Source: Poriferisodalis sp965231925
GTDB taxonomy: Bacteria > Actinomycetota > Acidimicrobiia > Acidimicrobiales > Poriferisodalaceae
Reading direction: 5' to 3'
Assembly: GCA_965231925.1 (NCBI GenBank)
Contig: OZ246894.1
Span: 3,968,001-4,032,000 of the forward strand
Length of the DNA stretch: 64,000 nucleotides
In this document: one piece after another, positions 25,322 through 34,099 of the stretch
How the letters are laid out: each line of letters opens with the position of its first letter
How positions within the stretch are numbered: the stretch's first letter is position 1
The notes under the pieces: model-generated
Seen by the model: only the letters and a program-made list of their open reading frames with translations
Databases searched by the model: none
What the model was told of the DNA's origin: nothing
Translations under genes and position numbers: made by a program

Positions 25322-27937
25322 CTACCGGAACAGGCCGTCGCCGATGCCTTCGGCGATCTCATCGGGCGAGTAGCGGGCATCGGCCCAGACATCGAAGTTG
25401 TGCTCTCCTAGGTAGGCGGGGCTGAGATGGCGGGGAGTCCAGCGCTGGCCGTTCCACAGGCCCGCGAACGCGTCGACAGTCCGCTCGCCGAACACCGCAT
25501 GATCGACCGGCTGCCAGAAGCCGCGAGCCGCGTGCTGGGGATCGTCGGCGAACAGTTGGTGCGAGTTCTGCACTGGTCCCGCAGGGACGCCTGCGGCCTG
25601 CAGTACCTCGGCTGCTGCCGTGGCCGTTCGAGCGGCGGCCCACTCTCCCAGCACAGCGTCGATCATGGATCTGCGGTCTCGGCGGCCCGCTTCGGTTGCG
25701 AGCGTCGGATCGTCGAGCCGCGGGTCGCCGAGCAGCCCCACGAGTCCCAGCCACTGCGCCGGCTCGGTCACCGTCACGGCCACGAAGCCGTCGACGCACG
25801 CATAGACCTCATTGGGCACATGGTCGGCGATGCCGTCGCGGTTGCCCTCGGGGCGCGGCGGCGACACGCCGGCGGATTGGCGGATCACCGCGGCACCGAT
25901 GGCGTAGGTGCCGACTTCGAGCTGCGCCATGTCGATGCGCTGCCCTTCACCGGTGCGCTCTCGGGCATACAGGGCGCCGACGGTAGAGACCGCTGCCGCG
26001 AATCCCGCCAAGTGGTCGTTGAGCGAGAAGCCCGGGCCTACATCGCCGCGGTCGGCGAAGTCGGTCAGGTGGGTGATGCCGCACACTGCGTGCACCGTCG
26101 GCGCGTACGAGATGACGTGGCGCCAGGGGCCGTCGTGACCGCAGCCGGACATCGTCACGTAGACGAGCCGCGGGTTCCATTCGTGCACGGTCGCCCAGTC
26201 GAGTCCCCACGAGTCGAGCACCCCGGCGCTGAAGTTCTCGATGAGCACGTCGCACGTCTCGATCAGTCGCCGCGCCGCAGCCAGCGCCTCGGGATGCTTC
26301 ATGTCGAGCGTGGCGCTGCGCTTGGAGCGGTTCCACACGAAGTAGTACGGGAATTCCGGCGAGTTGACGAGGGTGGAGCGTGCCTCGCTCTGGATGCGGA
26401 TCACGTCGGCACCAAGGTCGCCGAGCAGTTTCGTGGCCGAGGGTCCGGCGAGCACCCAGGTGAAGTCCGCCACGCGGATGCCGTCAAGCGGCCGCGGGTC
26501 GCCGCTGTGCGCATCTGGGGCTTCGCCAACCGGGCCGGCGGCACCGCGGGCACCCGTACCACCGAAAACGCGCGCATCTGCGCATGTGGCGCTGCCATCT
26601 GCTGCGGTGCCGCCGCCCGCCGTTGTGCCGGTGCCCTCATCGGCGTCGCGGCCGGTGTCGCCATTGCGGGCCTCGGTGGGCGGCGCCGCCCACGACGCGA
26701 GCACCTCGTCGAGGGGCGTGTCAACGCTCGCGGGCGGACTCGGCGGCACTGCGCCCGACCGGCCTGCGTCGCTCCAGCGAACCAGCCGGGCAGGCAATTG
26801 CACCGGGCCGTGGGGGCCAGGCCCCGCTCGGTCGGGCACGCGCGATCCGTTCGCGGCAGCCGCTCCCGGCGGCAAAACGTCGGAGAAGAACTCGCGGTGC
26901 GCGAACTGCGGGTTCAGGCAGACTTCGGCGATGTCCAGCACCCCGCCGAAGGCCACATGCCGTTCCTGCGCCTCCCACCACACCTCGCGTGCATCTTGGG
27001 GGGCGATCCAGCGCCGGACGGCGTCCATCACCTCGGTCACATCCAGCAGCACATCGGCCGGATCTGCGCCGAGCCATTTCTTGACTTCTTCAAAACCGGT
27101 TTCGACCATCCACTCGAACAGCAGGTCGGGCGTCGGCGTCGGCGTGATCATGACGTAGCCGCCCTCGCCGCCCCGACACTCGGCCAGGTCGTACGCGCCC
27201 AGCCAGTGCAGTGCGCCCTGCCGCGGCGCCACCTTGGGCAGCGGCAGTAGGTCGTCGAAGAAATACTGCATGAACAGGTTCTCGATCGAACCGGTGACCG
27301 TCTCGTGGATGGACAGGTCGACGTGCGCCCCCCGTCCCGTCGATCGAGCCGAGAGCGCCGCCGCAACCCCTGACGTCGCCGCCACGAAGCCTGCGTAGTT
27401 GTAGGCCTGCCTGCCCCATACGTTGAGCGGGCGGTCGGCCAGGCCCGTCAGCGCCATCATCCCGCCCATCGCGGCGGCCACGAGATCCGAGCCGAGCCAG
27501 TGCGCCCTCGGGCCTGTGCGCCCGAACGGCGTGATCGACACCTGCACCAGCGCCGGATTCCCAGCGCTCACGTCGGCGTAGTCGATGTTCAATTCGGCCA
27601 GCCGTCCTGGACGCTCGGTCTCGATCACCAGATCGGCCGCCGCCGCTAGCCGCCGGTACGCGTCTCGTCCCTCTACGGTGCCCAATTCCACGCGGCAGCG
27701 GCGCTTGCCGCCGTCGTACCACCAATCCGCGACGCCGCCGAGTGCAGCTGCAGCCGGGTCTGCCAGCGGCAGCCCCGACGAGCCGGCGCCCACCCTCACC
27801 ACATCGGCGCCGAGCTCGCTCAGCAGCTTCGTCGCGAATCGACCCGAATCACCGGTCAGGTCGACCACGCGCAGGCCCGACAGCGCCCCGTGCACCACCG
27901 AGGAGTCCCGGCTCTGAGGGCTAAGGGGCTGGTTCAT
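25322..27937 (-). CDS. Tandem (two-domain) CaiB/BaiF family III CoA-transferase
   Basis: This 871-residue protein has the same two-domain plan as the gene at 1958. Domain 1 (about 20-390) has GLRVVDLTGDSGRFATKLL, LGADVVRVGAG and GRGAHVDLSIHETVTG. A disordered Gly/Ala/Thr/Asp-rich linker (about 400-485) follows. Domain 2 (about 490-871) has PLDGIRVADFTWVLAGPSAT, DLGADVIRIQSEAR, the likely catalytic Asp in GFSLNDHLAGFAAAV, GQRIDMAQLEVG and, at the end, SPAYLGEHNFDVWAD. Domain 1 lacks an obvious catalytic Asp. The linker is much longer than in the first tandem protein, so the two are not a recent duplicate. Its 3' end has a diverged copy at 24015. Confidence 0.9.
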   Translation of the reverse strand: MNQPLSPQSRDSSVVHGALSGLRVVDLTGDSGRFATKLLSELGADVVRVGAGSSGLPLADPAAAALGGVADWWYDGGKRRCRVELGTVEGRDAYRRLAAAADLVIETERPGRLAELNIDYADVSAGNPALVQVSITPFGRTGPRAHWLGSDLVAAAMGGMMALTGLADRPLNVWGRQAYNYAGFVAATSGVAAALSARSTGRGAHVDLSIHETVTGSIENLFMQYFFDDLLPLPKVAPRQGALHWLGAYDLAECRGGEGGYVMITPTPTPDLLFEWMVETGFEEVKKWLGADPADVLLDVTEVMDAVRRWIAPQDAREVWWEAQERHVAFGGVLDIAEVCLNPQFAHREFFSDVLPPGAAAANGSRVPDRAGPGPHGPVQLPARLVRWSDAGRSGAVPPSPPASVDTPLDEVLASWAAPPTEARNGDTGRDADEGTGTTAGGGTAADGSATCADARVFGGTGARGAAGPVGEAPDAHSGDPRPLDGIRVADFTWVLAGPSATKLLGDLGADVIRIQSEARSTLVNSPEFPYYFVWNRSKRSATLDMKHPEALAAARRLIETCDVLIENFSAGVLDSWGLDWATVHEWNPRLVYVTMSGCGHDGPWRHVISYAPTVHAVCGITHLTDFADRGDVGPGFSLNDHLAGFAAAVSTVGALYARERTGEGQRIDMAQLEVGTYAIGAAVIRQSAGVSPPRPEGNRDGIADHVPNEVYACVDGFVAVTVTEPAQWLGLVGLLGDPRLDDPTLATEAGRRDRRSMIDAVLGEWAAARTATAAAEVLQAAGVPAGPVQNSHQLFADDPQHAARGFWQPVDHAVFGERTVDAFAGLWNGQRWTPRHLSPAYLGEHNFDVWADARYSPDEIAEGIGDGLFR

Positions 27938-28101
27938 GACGGCCCGAAGCTAGTGGCGTAACCGTTCTATCTTCCCGGCGCAACCGAAATTGCGAATCTC
28001 TCGGCCGATCAGCCACCACACCTGCGACAATCCCAGCTGATTGCGCTGTCGGCTTGGCTGGTCGGCAGCAAACACCGGCTGAAGGAGCGAGAGGTGTCAG
28101 G

Positions 28102-28923
28102 GTGGCGGTTGACGATGGTGAAGCACGCGAAGCGTACGACGACGTTTTCGAGGCGGTGATCCGACGGGCTTGGCTGTCTGTGCCCGAGGCGCTCCAGAAC
28201 GAAGCAGGCCAGCGAATGCGCGAAGGCCGTCAGGCCCAGCTCTCCCTTGACGAGCCTGCGGAGTGGGCCCTGCACGACACCTTCAGGTACCAGCGCGGCC
28301 ACGCAGACGTCTTTCGCGAGGTCTACAGGACGTCTCACCACCATCCGCCGAGCAAGGGCGAACGCCTGCGCGTCATCGACATCGGGGCCGGCGCAGCGAC
28401 GGTCGCCGTCGCCCTTGGCGAAGCCCGCGGGCGAGGGCTCCCCGAGCGCATCGACTACTTGGCATTCGACCCACATCCCGGCATGATCAGCCTTGGCGAG
28501 CAGGTCCTCGAACACCTCGCTGCCGATTTCAGATCGGCCAGATATGCGGAATCCCTCGAGGCCGTCGAATTCAGCAACCGTGACCGATTGCTCTTCACGT
28601 TCAGCTACGTGTCCCACCAAGAGGCCGTGCGACCAGAAGACGTCGAGCAGTGGCCATCACTGATCGAGCGAGCCGTCGCTCGATCAGATCGCGCAGTTGA
28701 GCTGATCTATACGACCGCTGACAACATCCACAGCATCGAGCCGAAAATCCCGATGCTCGGTCGAAGGCTCGAACAAGTCGGGATCGTGCCAAGGGTCGAG
28801 AACATCGTTGTTCGTGTTCCGTACCGATGGCCGGGACCAGTCAGCCACGATGGGCGCGTACAGTGGGAGCCAGGTCATGGCCTGTGGAAGGTGCAGGCAG
28901 AACGCTGGGTCTTGCGGGCATGA
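28102..28923 (+). CDS. Class I SAM-dependent methyltransferase
   Basis: I chose the GTG at 28102 because GAGG lies 7 bases upstream (273 residues); a TTG at 28054 is the alternative. The SAM-binding core is RLRVIDIGAGAATVAVALGE (motif I), followed by IDYLAFDPHPGMISLGEQ and RLLFTFSYVSHQEA (motif IV region). A helical N-terminus rich in Arg and Glu precedes it. Substrate is not evident. Its stop overlaps the AlkB gene start (ATGA), which suggests that the two act on the same kind of molecule, possibly nucleic acid. Confidence 0.8.
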   Translation: MAVDDGEAREAYDDVFEAVIRRAWLSVPEALQNEAGQRMREGRQAQLSLDEPAEWALHDTFRYQRGHADVFREVYRTSHHHPPSKGERLRVIDIGAGAATVAVALGEARGRGLPERIDYLAFDPHPGMISLGEQVLEHLAADFRSARYAESLEAVEFSNRDRLLFTFSYVSHQEAVRPEDVEQWPSLIERAVARSDRAVELIYTTADNIHSIEPKIPMLGRRLEQVGIVPRVENIVVRVPYRWPGPVSHDGRVQWEPGHGLWKVQAERWVLRA

Positions 28924-29552
28924 ATACGGAGCTATTGCTATTCGCAGACGACGCAGCGGTAACCCCCGACGGTCTCGAGTACCACCAGGGCTTCTTGACC
29001 CCAGTGGAGGAAGATGTCCTGCTCGCGCAGATTGACGCCTCAGAGTGGCTCACCGACCTCTCCAGGCGAGTGCTGCACTTCGGCTTCAAGTATGACTACT
29101 CAAACCGCAGGCTTGACGAGACGGCTCGTATCGGGCCGCTCCCAGAGTGGCTGACCTGCCTCGCGCACAAAGTTCGCGAAGCCGCATCTGCAGATATGAA
29201 ACTGTTTCTGGACCAGCAGCGGCCCTTCGAGCAGGCGATCATCAACGAGTACGAGCCCGGGCAAGGCATCGCGCCTCACATCGACAGAGATTGCTTTGGC
29301 CCTGTCGTCGCAACGGTGAGCTTGGGTTCGGGGATCAACATGGACTTCGTCCAGAGCGCGACGGGCGAGAATCACGTCGAGCGGCTGGCGCCCCGCAGCT
29401 TGCTCCTTCTCTATGGCGATGCGCGCGTCGCTTGGCGCCACGGCATCGCCAAGCGACGCAAGGACAAGTGGCAAGGTCAGACTCTGGAGCGGAAGCGGCG
29501 CGTCTCAATCACATTTCGCACGATCACCGATGTGAGATCTGCGCAGGATTGA
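28920..29552 (+). CDS. AlkB-family 2-oxoglutarate/Fe(II) dioxygenase
   Basis: The protein has 210 residues, with the ATG overlapping the methyltransferase stop. The double-stranded beta-helix iron site is complete: IAPHIDRDCFG gives His-x-Asp, and WRHGIAKRRKDKW gives the distal His. RKRRVSITFRTI carries the two Arg that bind 2-oxoglutarate in AlkB. INEYEPGQG is also an AlkB hallmark. These enzymes remove methyl groups from DNA or RNA bases by oxidation. The pairing with a methyltransferase is unusual for a simple repair gene and could be a writer-eraser pair. Confidence 0.9.
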   Translation: MNTELLLFADDAAVTPDGLEYHQGFLTPVEEDVLLAQIDASEWLTDLSRRVLHFGFKYDYSNRRLDETARIGPLPEWLTCLAHKVREAASADMKLFLDQQRPFEQAIINEYEPGQGIAPHIDRDCFGPVVATVSLGSGINMDFVQSATGENHVERLAPRSLLLLYGDARVAWRHGIAKRRKDKWQGQTLERKRRVSITFRTITDVRSAQD

Positions 29553-29742
29553 TCCGGCCGACGCCGGCCACTCATCGCGAGTGATGCTTCGAGGTCGCGC
29601 CGGGAGGCGAAATAGCGTTCGCTGCGTTGCCTTCTCGCGCGGGCAGGATGTGGGCAACCAGTCCACTCAACGACTCTCGCCGCCGGACGTCACAACGAGC
29701 GTTCTTCACTGACAAGAAGGAGTACGTTCGCCGCCAAGTTGG

Positions 29743-30459
29743 CTAATCGAACGCGGCCGTCATGAAGTTGCGGTAGAGCTGCTCGGCGTCGGCGGCGAAC
29801 CCCTCCATGCAGCGGTCGGCGCCAGCCGCCAGCGCGTCCAGCGAGCCGGGGCCGAGGGTCGACTCCAAGGCGTCGCGGTATGCGTCGATGGCACCCCAGT
29901 TCCGCACCGTGTCGTCCTCAACTTCGACGTGGTACTGCATCGACCATGCCCGCTGGCCCACCCGCATCGCCTGGACGCGGCACTCGGGGGAACTTGCGAG
30001 CACGACGGCATCGTCGGGCGGCTGCGCGACCTGCACCGAATGCCATTGCAGCGCGTGCTGGCGGCCGCCCATCTGGTCGAAGATCGCGTCGTCGCGGCCT
30101 TGGGGTGTCAGATCGACCGCTAAGACGCCGATCTCGGGCGAGCGCTGGGGGCCGCATTTGCCGCCGAGCGCGTCGGCTAGCAGCTGGTGCCCCAAGCAGA
30201 GCCCGAGGAAGGGTCGTTGCAGCTCGCGCACCCAATGGCGGATGGCCTGTTTCTCCGGCACCAGCCGGGGGCACTCCTCCACATCCCACACGTCCATCGG
30301 GCCGCCCATGACCCACATCGCGTCGAAGTCGTCCAGCGGCGGGATGGGCTCACCCTCGTCGAGTTCCACCGCGGTCCATTCGACGCCGTCGTCCCGCAGG
30401 AAGTCGCGCAAGCGGCCGGGATGCTCGCAGTCGATGTGCTGGAGGACGAGAAGCCGCAT
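29743..30459 (-). CDS. Class I glutamine amidotransferase
   Basis: This 238-residue protein starts from the ATG at 30459 (MRLLVLQH); an ATG at 30492 is less likely because the extra residues do not fit the fold. The GATase triad is visible: Cys in PFLGLCLGHQLLADALGG, and His and Glu in QYHVEVEDDT. WVMGGPMDVWD and LQWHSVQVAQPP are also typical. The domain is stand-alone, as in GMP-synthase-like or glutamine-hydrolysing peptidase-like proteins; no synthase partner is adjacent. It is 190 bases from the convergent AlkB gene. Confidence 0.88.
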   Translation of the reverse strand: MRLLVLQHIDCEHPGRLRDFLRDDGVEWTAVELDEGEPIPPLDDFDAMWVMGGPMDVWDVEECPRLVPEKQAIRHWVRELQRPFLGLCLGHQLLADALGGKCGPQRSPEIGVLAVDLTPQGRDDAIFDQMGGRQHALQWHSVQVAQPPDDAVVLASSPECRVQAMRVGQRAWSMQYHVEVEDDTVRNWGAIDAYRDALESTLGPGSLDALAAGADRCMEGFAADAEQLYRNFMTAAFD

Positions 30460-30540
30460 CGACCCTGTTGCTACCACGCCCCGAACGACCATCGTGAAGC
30501 CCGCCGTATTCCAAATCGCCTAAATTAGTGCCCGCCGCGG

Positions 30541-30615
30541 GTCAAGTCGCGCGAACGATCCGTGTGATTGCCAAGAGTTACGGATGATTCTCGAGCGCAG
30601 ACCACGCGACTTGAC
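30541..30615. repeat. 11-bp inverted repeat at the edge of the AT-richer module
   Basis: GTCAAGTCGCG at 30541-30551 is repeated inverted as CGCGACTTGAC at 30605-30615, with 53 bases between. It stands in the 266-base gap between the amidotransferase start and the AT-richer three-gene module. No promoter or gene is evident in it; it may mark a module boundary or a binding site. Confidence 0.4.
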
Positions 30616-30725
30616 TTCTGGTGGACCCTTAGCCTACGAATACGTTTGTAACCCGACAACCAAGCAGAATCACATCACCCGATTCGTGGTCGCCAAATGC
30701 GACGCGCAAACGTCCAACTTGCGAT

Positions 30726-31703
30726 CTAGCTACTGGTCAATTTCGGACCTAGGTAGACCACATATAGCGGTGAATCATGTGTGAATGGGGCCGAAAAATG
30801 TAGCCTCCACGTCAGCCGTCGAATCTTGCCATGCCAAGAACACGACAACACACTACCTGAGTCGTCTGGATTAGCGAACGTCAAACGGCTCGCGAAGCGG
30901 TTCTTTTCAGATTCCGAGGAGTCCGAGAACATACTTCCGCTATTGCGAAAATGAAGCGCAATGTGATCAACCGTTTTCGCATCGGATCGCCCATGCTCAT
31001 CAATCAGCAACCTCAGTTCATTCAAGATCGAGAGAAGACGAAGAGAAGCCGACATCACTGCCTTGTCGAACGGCTTGCTGTTCGCTCTATCTAACCAGTC
31101 TGATGCGAAGCGAAGGTGGCTGAATTGGAGCACAGTTAGCTGTTCGAACTCTTGCCAACTTGTCGGGCTTTTGGTTGCTTCCTTGAGACTCAGCTCCACC
31201 TCATCTGGGTGCCAGAAATTCGGGGTTTGCACCGAATATGATGTGACTCCCTGATCGTCAAGCAAAGAGACTACTACCGGATCGAAACACCATTTCGATG
31301 GACTAGCGCTGATAAGAGAACTCGGTATCGCAACCGAATTGAGGTAAGCCGTTTCGGCAACGCTACTTTCGGTCACGATTTCTTCACGCCCGTCGATGTA
31401 GCTGGCGAAGTACGAATTGGGTGAATGGTTCGGCGCGGTGTCCCAATGCGGGCCCTCCCTATCGAGCCAAAGCAATAGCGCTCGTTGCTTATCGGTATCA
31501 AATCGTTTAGCCACGTCGCGGAAACCGTGGCTACTCGTCACACGGGCGCTCATAATTCGCCGGTCCACATAGAGTTTTTGACCGTGTTCACAGAGGCGTT
31601 GTCGGCAACGCATTATCGTAGTGAGCGCAGCCATAGCATCCGAAGTGTTGGCGAATTGCCCATGTAGTGATAAACCGTTGAAATAGTACTCCAAGTTAGA
31701 CAT
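30726..31703 (-). CDS. Unknown protein of the DUF262/DUF3696 module
   Basis: I take the ATG at 31703, which overlaps the stop of the ATPase gene by 8 bases; this gives 325 residues. The sequence opens MSNLEYYFNGLSLHGQF and continues with AMAALTTIMRCRQRLCEHGQ, KRALLLWLDREGPHWD-like text (DKQRALLLWLDREGPHW) and NFWHPDEVELSLKEA. It ends in a beta-rich tail. I see no classical nuclease, protease or nucleotide-binding motif. Base composition is AT-richer than the surroundings, as for its two upstream neighbours. As the last gene of the module it may be the effector; this is inference from position only. Confidence 0.75.
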   Translation of the reverse strand: MSNLEYYFNGLSLHGQFANTSDAMAALTTIMRCRQRLCEHGQKLYVDRRIMSARVTSSHGFRDVAKRFDTDKQRALLLWLDREGPHWDTAPNHSPNSYFASYIDGREEIVTESSVAETAYLNSVAIPSSLISASPSKWCFDPVVVSLLDDQGVTSYSVQTPNFWHPDEVELSLKEATKSPTSWQEFEQLTVLQFSHLRFASDWLDRANSKPFDKAVMSASLRLLSILNELRLLIDEHGRSDAKTVDHIALHFRNSGSMFSDSSESEKNRFASRLTFANPDDSGSVLSCSWHGKIRRLTWRLHFSAPFTHDSPLYVVYLGPKLTSS

Positions 31704-32841
31704 CCCAGCCGGCAAAGAACTCGAGGTCTCTTTCCAGTTGGTCAAAGAAGCCCACTGGCCAAGCATCGACCACACCATTTTCATCAACTTCCAGCGTGTC
31801 TATCCTTGGTCCTCCGTCCTCCGATGTGCTGAGAAAATGGACGATAGCCTCTCCACTTTCGATCGTCCGTTCCTTTACAGCTCTCCTAATACCATTCAAT
31901 ACGTGATCGCTATGCGACTCGACTAGGACCTGTACACCACACGCAGCGATGCGGCACAAGAACTCTCCAACCAGCGCCTGACCCCTAGGGTGTAGATCGT
32001 TCTCAGGATTCTCCACGGCAAGGATTTCACCAGGCCGCGAAACCAAGGCGGCAATGAATACAGGCAAGACCTGGGTAAGCCCGTACCCAGTCTGGGCCGG
32101 GCTATGAAAATTAGTGGCATCTGACAGCCGAATTCCCAAGGTTACGACGTCACTGTCCGGAAAGTGCACAACCTGCATTCGAAAACCCGGGAACAGGTAC
32201 CGCATCCAACCTTCAACCTGTGCAATCAACCGAGGATTCTTTACGTCGGGGTGTCTCGCGCCCTGTTCGACAACCTCATCTCGTAACATATGCAAGAGAG
32301 CAACTGCGACGCTTCCATCCCTGCCCACGGATTTCGGAGCCTGCGGTAGCTCCAGTCGATGAATCGCCTGCGGCGTCGGACGTTCAGATGTCAAGTGAGT
32401 TACGCTGGCAATAGACTTCATGATGTTGATTCGATTCTCAGTTACTGCGCTCGTAGGCAGTAGAAAATGGAATTCATCAACATCTTGGCATCGATCACCA
32501 CCGATAGCGACCTGAGCCACTTGAGCAGCTAGGTCATGCCGCTCCCCTTCAAAGGTCCACAACAAGCGTTCTTCACCGCTGGAGACACCAATCGCAAAAT
32601 GCCTACCGTCGGTAAGATCGTGGACTACTCTATTGAAACTACCGAGGGTAACTTCCGGCCCGTTGAGCATCAGCTGCGAAGCACGCAAATCACTTTGCAG
32701 CGTCTGCTTGAGCACTGCGAGAGCTTGAATTAAGGTCGACTTGCCCGCACCGTTCAGGCCAGTCAAGAGTGTTAGCCCGCGTAAGGGCAAATCCACAGCC
32801 TCAAAACATCTGAATGAGTCAAGTCTGAGTGAATCCAGCAA
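31696..32841 (-). CDS. ABC/SMC-type AAA ATPase with DUF3696 C-terminus
   Basis: The protein has 381 residues. LTGLNGAGKSTLIQALAVLK is Walker A (about 28), GYGLTQVLPVFIAAL is the signature region, ILAVENPENDLHPRGQ is Walker B with the following Asp-Leu-His, and VLVESHSDHVLNGIRRAV holds the switch His. DAWPVGFFDQLERDL near the C-terminus fits DUF3696. This architecture resembles OLD-family and RecF-type ATPases without a Toprim domain. It overlaps the DUF262 gene by 23 bases and the next gene by 8, so translation is coupled. In such modules the ATPase probably senses or gates the effector. Confidence 0.88.
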   Translation of the reverse strand: MLDSLRLDSFRCFEAVDLPLRGLTLLTGLNGAGKSTLIQALAVLKQTLQSDLRASQLMLNGPEVTLGSFNRVVHDLTDGRHFAIGVSSGEERLLWTFEGERHDLAAQVAQVAIGGDRCQDVDEFHFLLPTSAVTENRINIMKSIASVTHLTSERPTPQAIHRLELPQAPKSVGRDGSVAVALLHMLRDEVVEQGARHPDVKNPRLIAQVEGWMRYLFPGFRMQVVHFPDSDVVTLGIRLSDATNFHSPAQTGYGLTQVLPVFIAALVSRPGEILAVENPENDLHPRGQALVGEFLCRIAACGVQVLVESHSDHVLNGIRRAVKERTIESGEAIVHFLSTSEDGGPRIDTLEVDENGVVDAWPVGFFDQLERDLEFFAGWDV

Positions 32842-33964
32842 TGCTCATCTCCGGGAACAGTTCTGACAGCATCAAATGAGCTGTATCGAAACGATGTCTG
32901 ACTTGTTTTGGTGTGTTAGGGCCATACGTTATTGATCGCTCAAATTCGGGGTCATCGAGCAGGTCATAAAAGGCGTCTTGGAAATCTGTTAAACGCTCCT
33001 TGAGAAGCAACTGAGGGACATGTGCAAGACCGGTCGACATCACATCCCAGAGCGAAGCATTTAGAACGCTGCGCCGCTCGGCACCGGGCTGATGTTTGCG
33101 AAACGCATGAACACCGAAAGCGTGCTGGTTGTTCTTCAACGATGTGCTAAGTCCCCGTTCGAGTTGACTGCAAATACTAGGATCGGCATTTATGGTTTCC
33201 AATGCGCGGGCGAGAAACTCGTCCATGTCCCTGTATTCGTTGTACGATGTTAGGCTAAATGCACAATACCGATTCACAAACTCTCGATCAAACATTTTCT
33301 TTCTGTTGAGACTCTTACCTGTGACAGTCTCGAAGAGGCTGTATTGGGCCTGCTTCTTGAGGAAATCAGTCGCAGGACCTTGGTACAGTGCATTTCGCAT
33401 TTGCTGCCTCGTCAGTGGTTCTCCGGAATTCACCCGATCAAATATGTCAAGGCGTGCCTTTTCCGGAACTTGACTGTCGATCACGTACAGCGTTAGCTGG
33501 CAATCTTCTACCCGATTTCGTAGTTTGGGCGAAAGCTCTTCAAATCTCTTCTTGTCGAGTTCAGGTTGGTCCGGCAATTTCAGTCGAAATTGTTTCTTCG
33601 CAACAAAGCGCCGAAACGTAGCAAGCCGCTGTAGACCGTCGACTACAATCAAGTTGCCGTCACGGTCTTCAGCCAGATAGAAGACTGGTAACGGAATCCG
33701 CATCAAGACTGACTCGATCAGCTTACTTTGCTTCTCATCATTCCACACAAAATCGCGTTGGAAATCGGGATCCATTATCACGGCACCTTGACTAATGCGT
33801 CTTAAGATATCGTGAACAGTACGACTCTCAGTGCGTATCAGGAGCGTGTCGATCGGGTAATTTGACCAAGGCTCATCAGATGGCTGGTTGATACCGCCTT
33901 CTGGTTCGTCGGGCTCTTCTTGGCACCTGTACTGATCGTCCGCCGGTGGTTGGACGTCTTTCAT
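32819..33964 (-). CDS. DUF262 (GmrS/ParB-like) protein
   Basis: This 381-residue protein shows the DUF262 signature in order: VIMDPDFQRDFVWNDEKQSK (about 60), IPLPVFYLAEDRDGNLIVVD and DGLQRLATFRRF (a DGQQR variant, about 107), and FDRVNSGEPLTRQQMRNALY. DUF262 is the N-terminal NTPase/ParB-like half of type IV GmrSD enzymes; the DUF1524 HNH nuclease that normally follows is not visible here, so cleavage would depend on a partner. It is the first gene of the three-gene module, and the sequence is AT-richer than the flanking metabolic genes. Confidence 0.88.
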   Translation of the reverse strand: MKDVQPPADDQYRCQEEPDEPEGGINQPSDEPWSNYPIDTLLIRTESRTVHDILRRISQGAVIMDPDFQRDFVWNDEKQSKLIESVLMRIPLPVFYLAEDRDGNLIVVDGLQRLATFRRFVAKKQFRLKLPDQPELDKKRFEELSPKLRNRVEDCQLTLYVIDSQVPEKARLDIFDRVNSGEPLTRQQMRNALYQGPATDFLKKQAQYSLFETVTGKSLNRKKMFDREFVNRYCAFSLTSYNEYRDMDEFLARALETINADPSICSQLERGLSTSLKNNQHAFGVHAFRKHQPGAERRSVLNASLWDVMSTGLAHVPQLLLKERLTDFQDAFYDLLDDPEFERSITYGPNTPKQVRHRFDTAHLMLSELFPEMSIAGFTQT

Positions 33965-33999
33965 AGTCAGTCTCCGTCGACAGATTCAGTTCTAGCCCG

Positions 34000-34021
34000 C
34001 CATTGAAACATCACTCAATGG
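34000..34021. promoter_or_regulatory. Inverted repeat upstream of the DUF262 module
   Basis: CCATTGA (34000-34006) and TCAATGG (34015-34021) form a perfect 7-bp inverted repeat with an 8-base loop, 36 bases upstream of the DUF262 ATG. It could be an operator for the module or a weak terminator after the serine hydrolase gene; there is no U-run. Confidence 0.3.
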
Positions 34022-34099
34022 TGCATCATACATAGGGCTCGATGACTATTGATTGACGTGGCATTGGCCAATGACGGTATCGTCGCGGGCTCGGGATTA

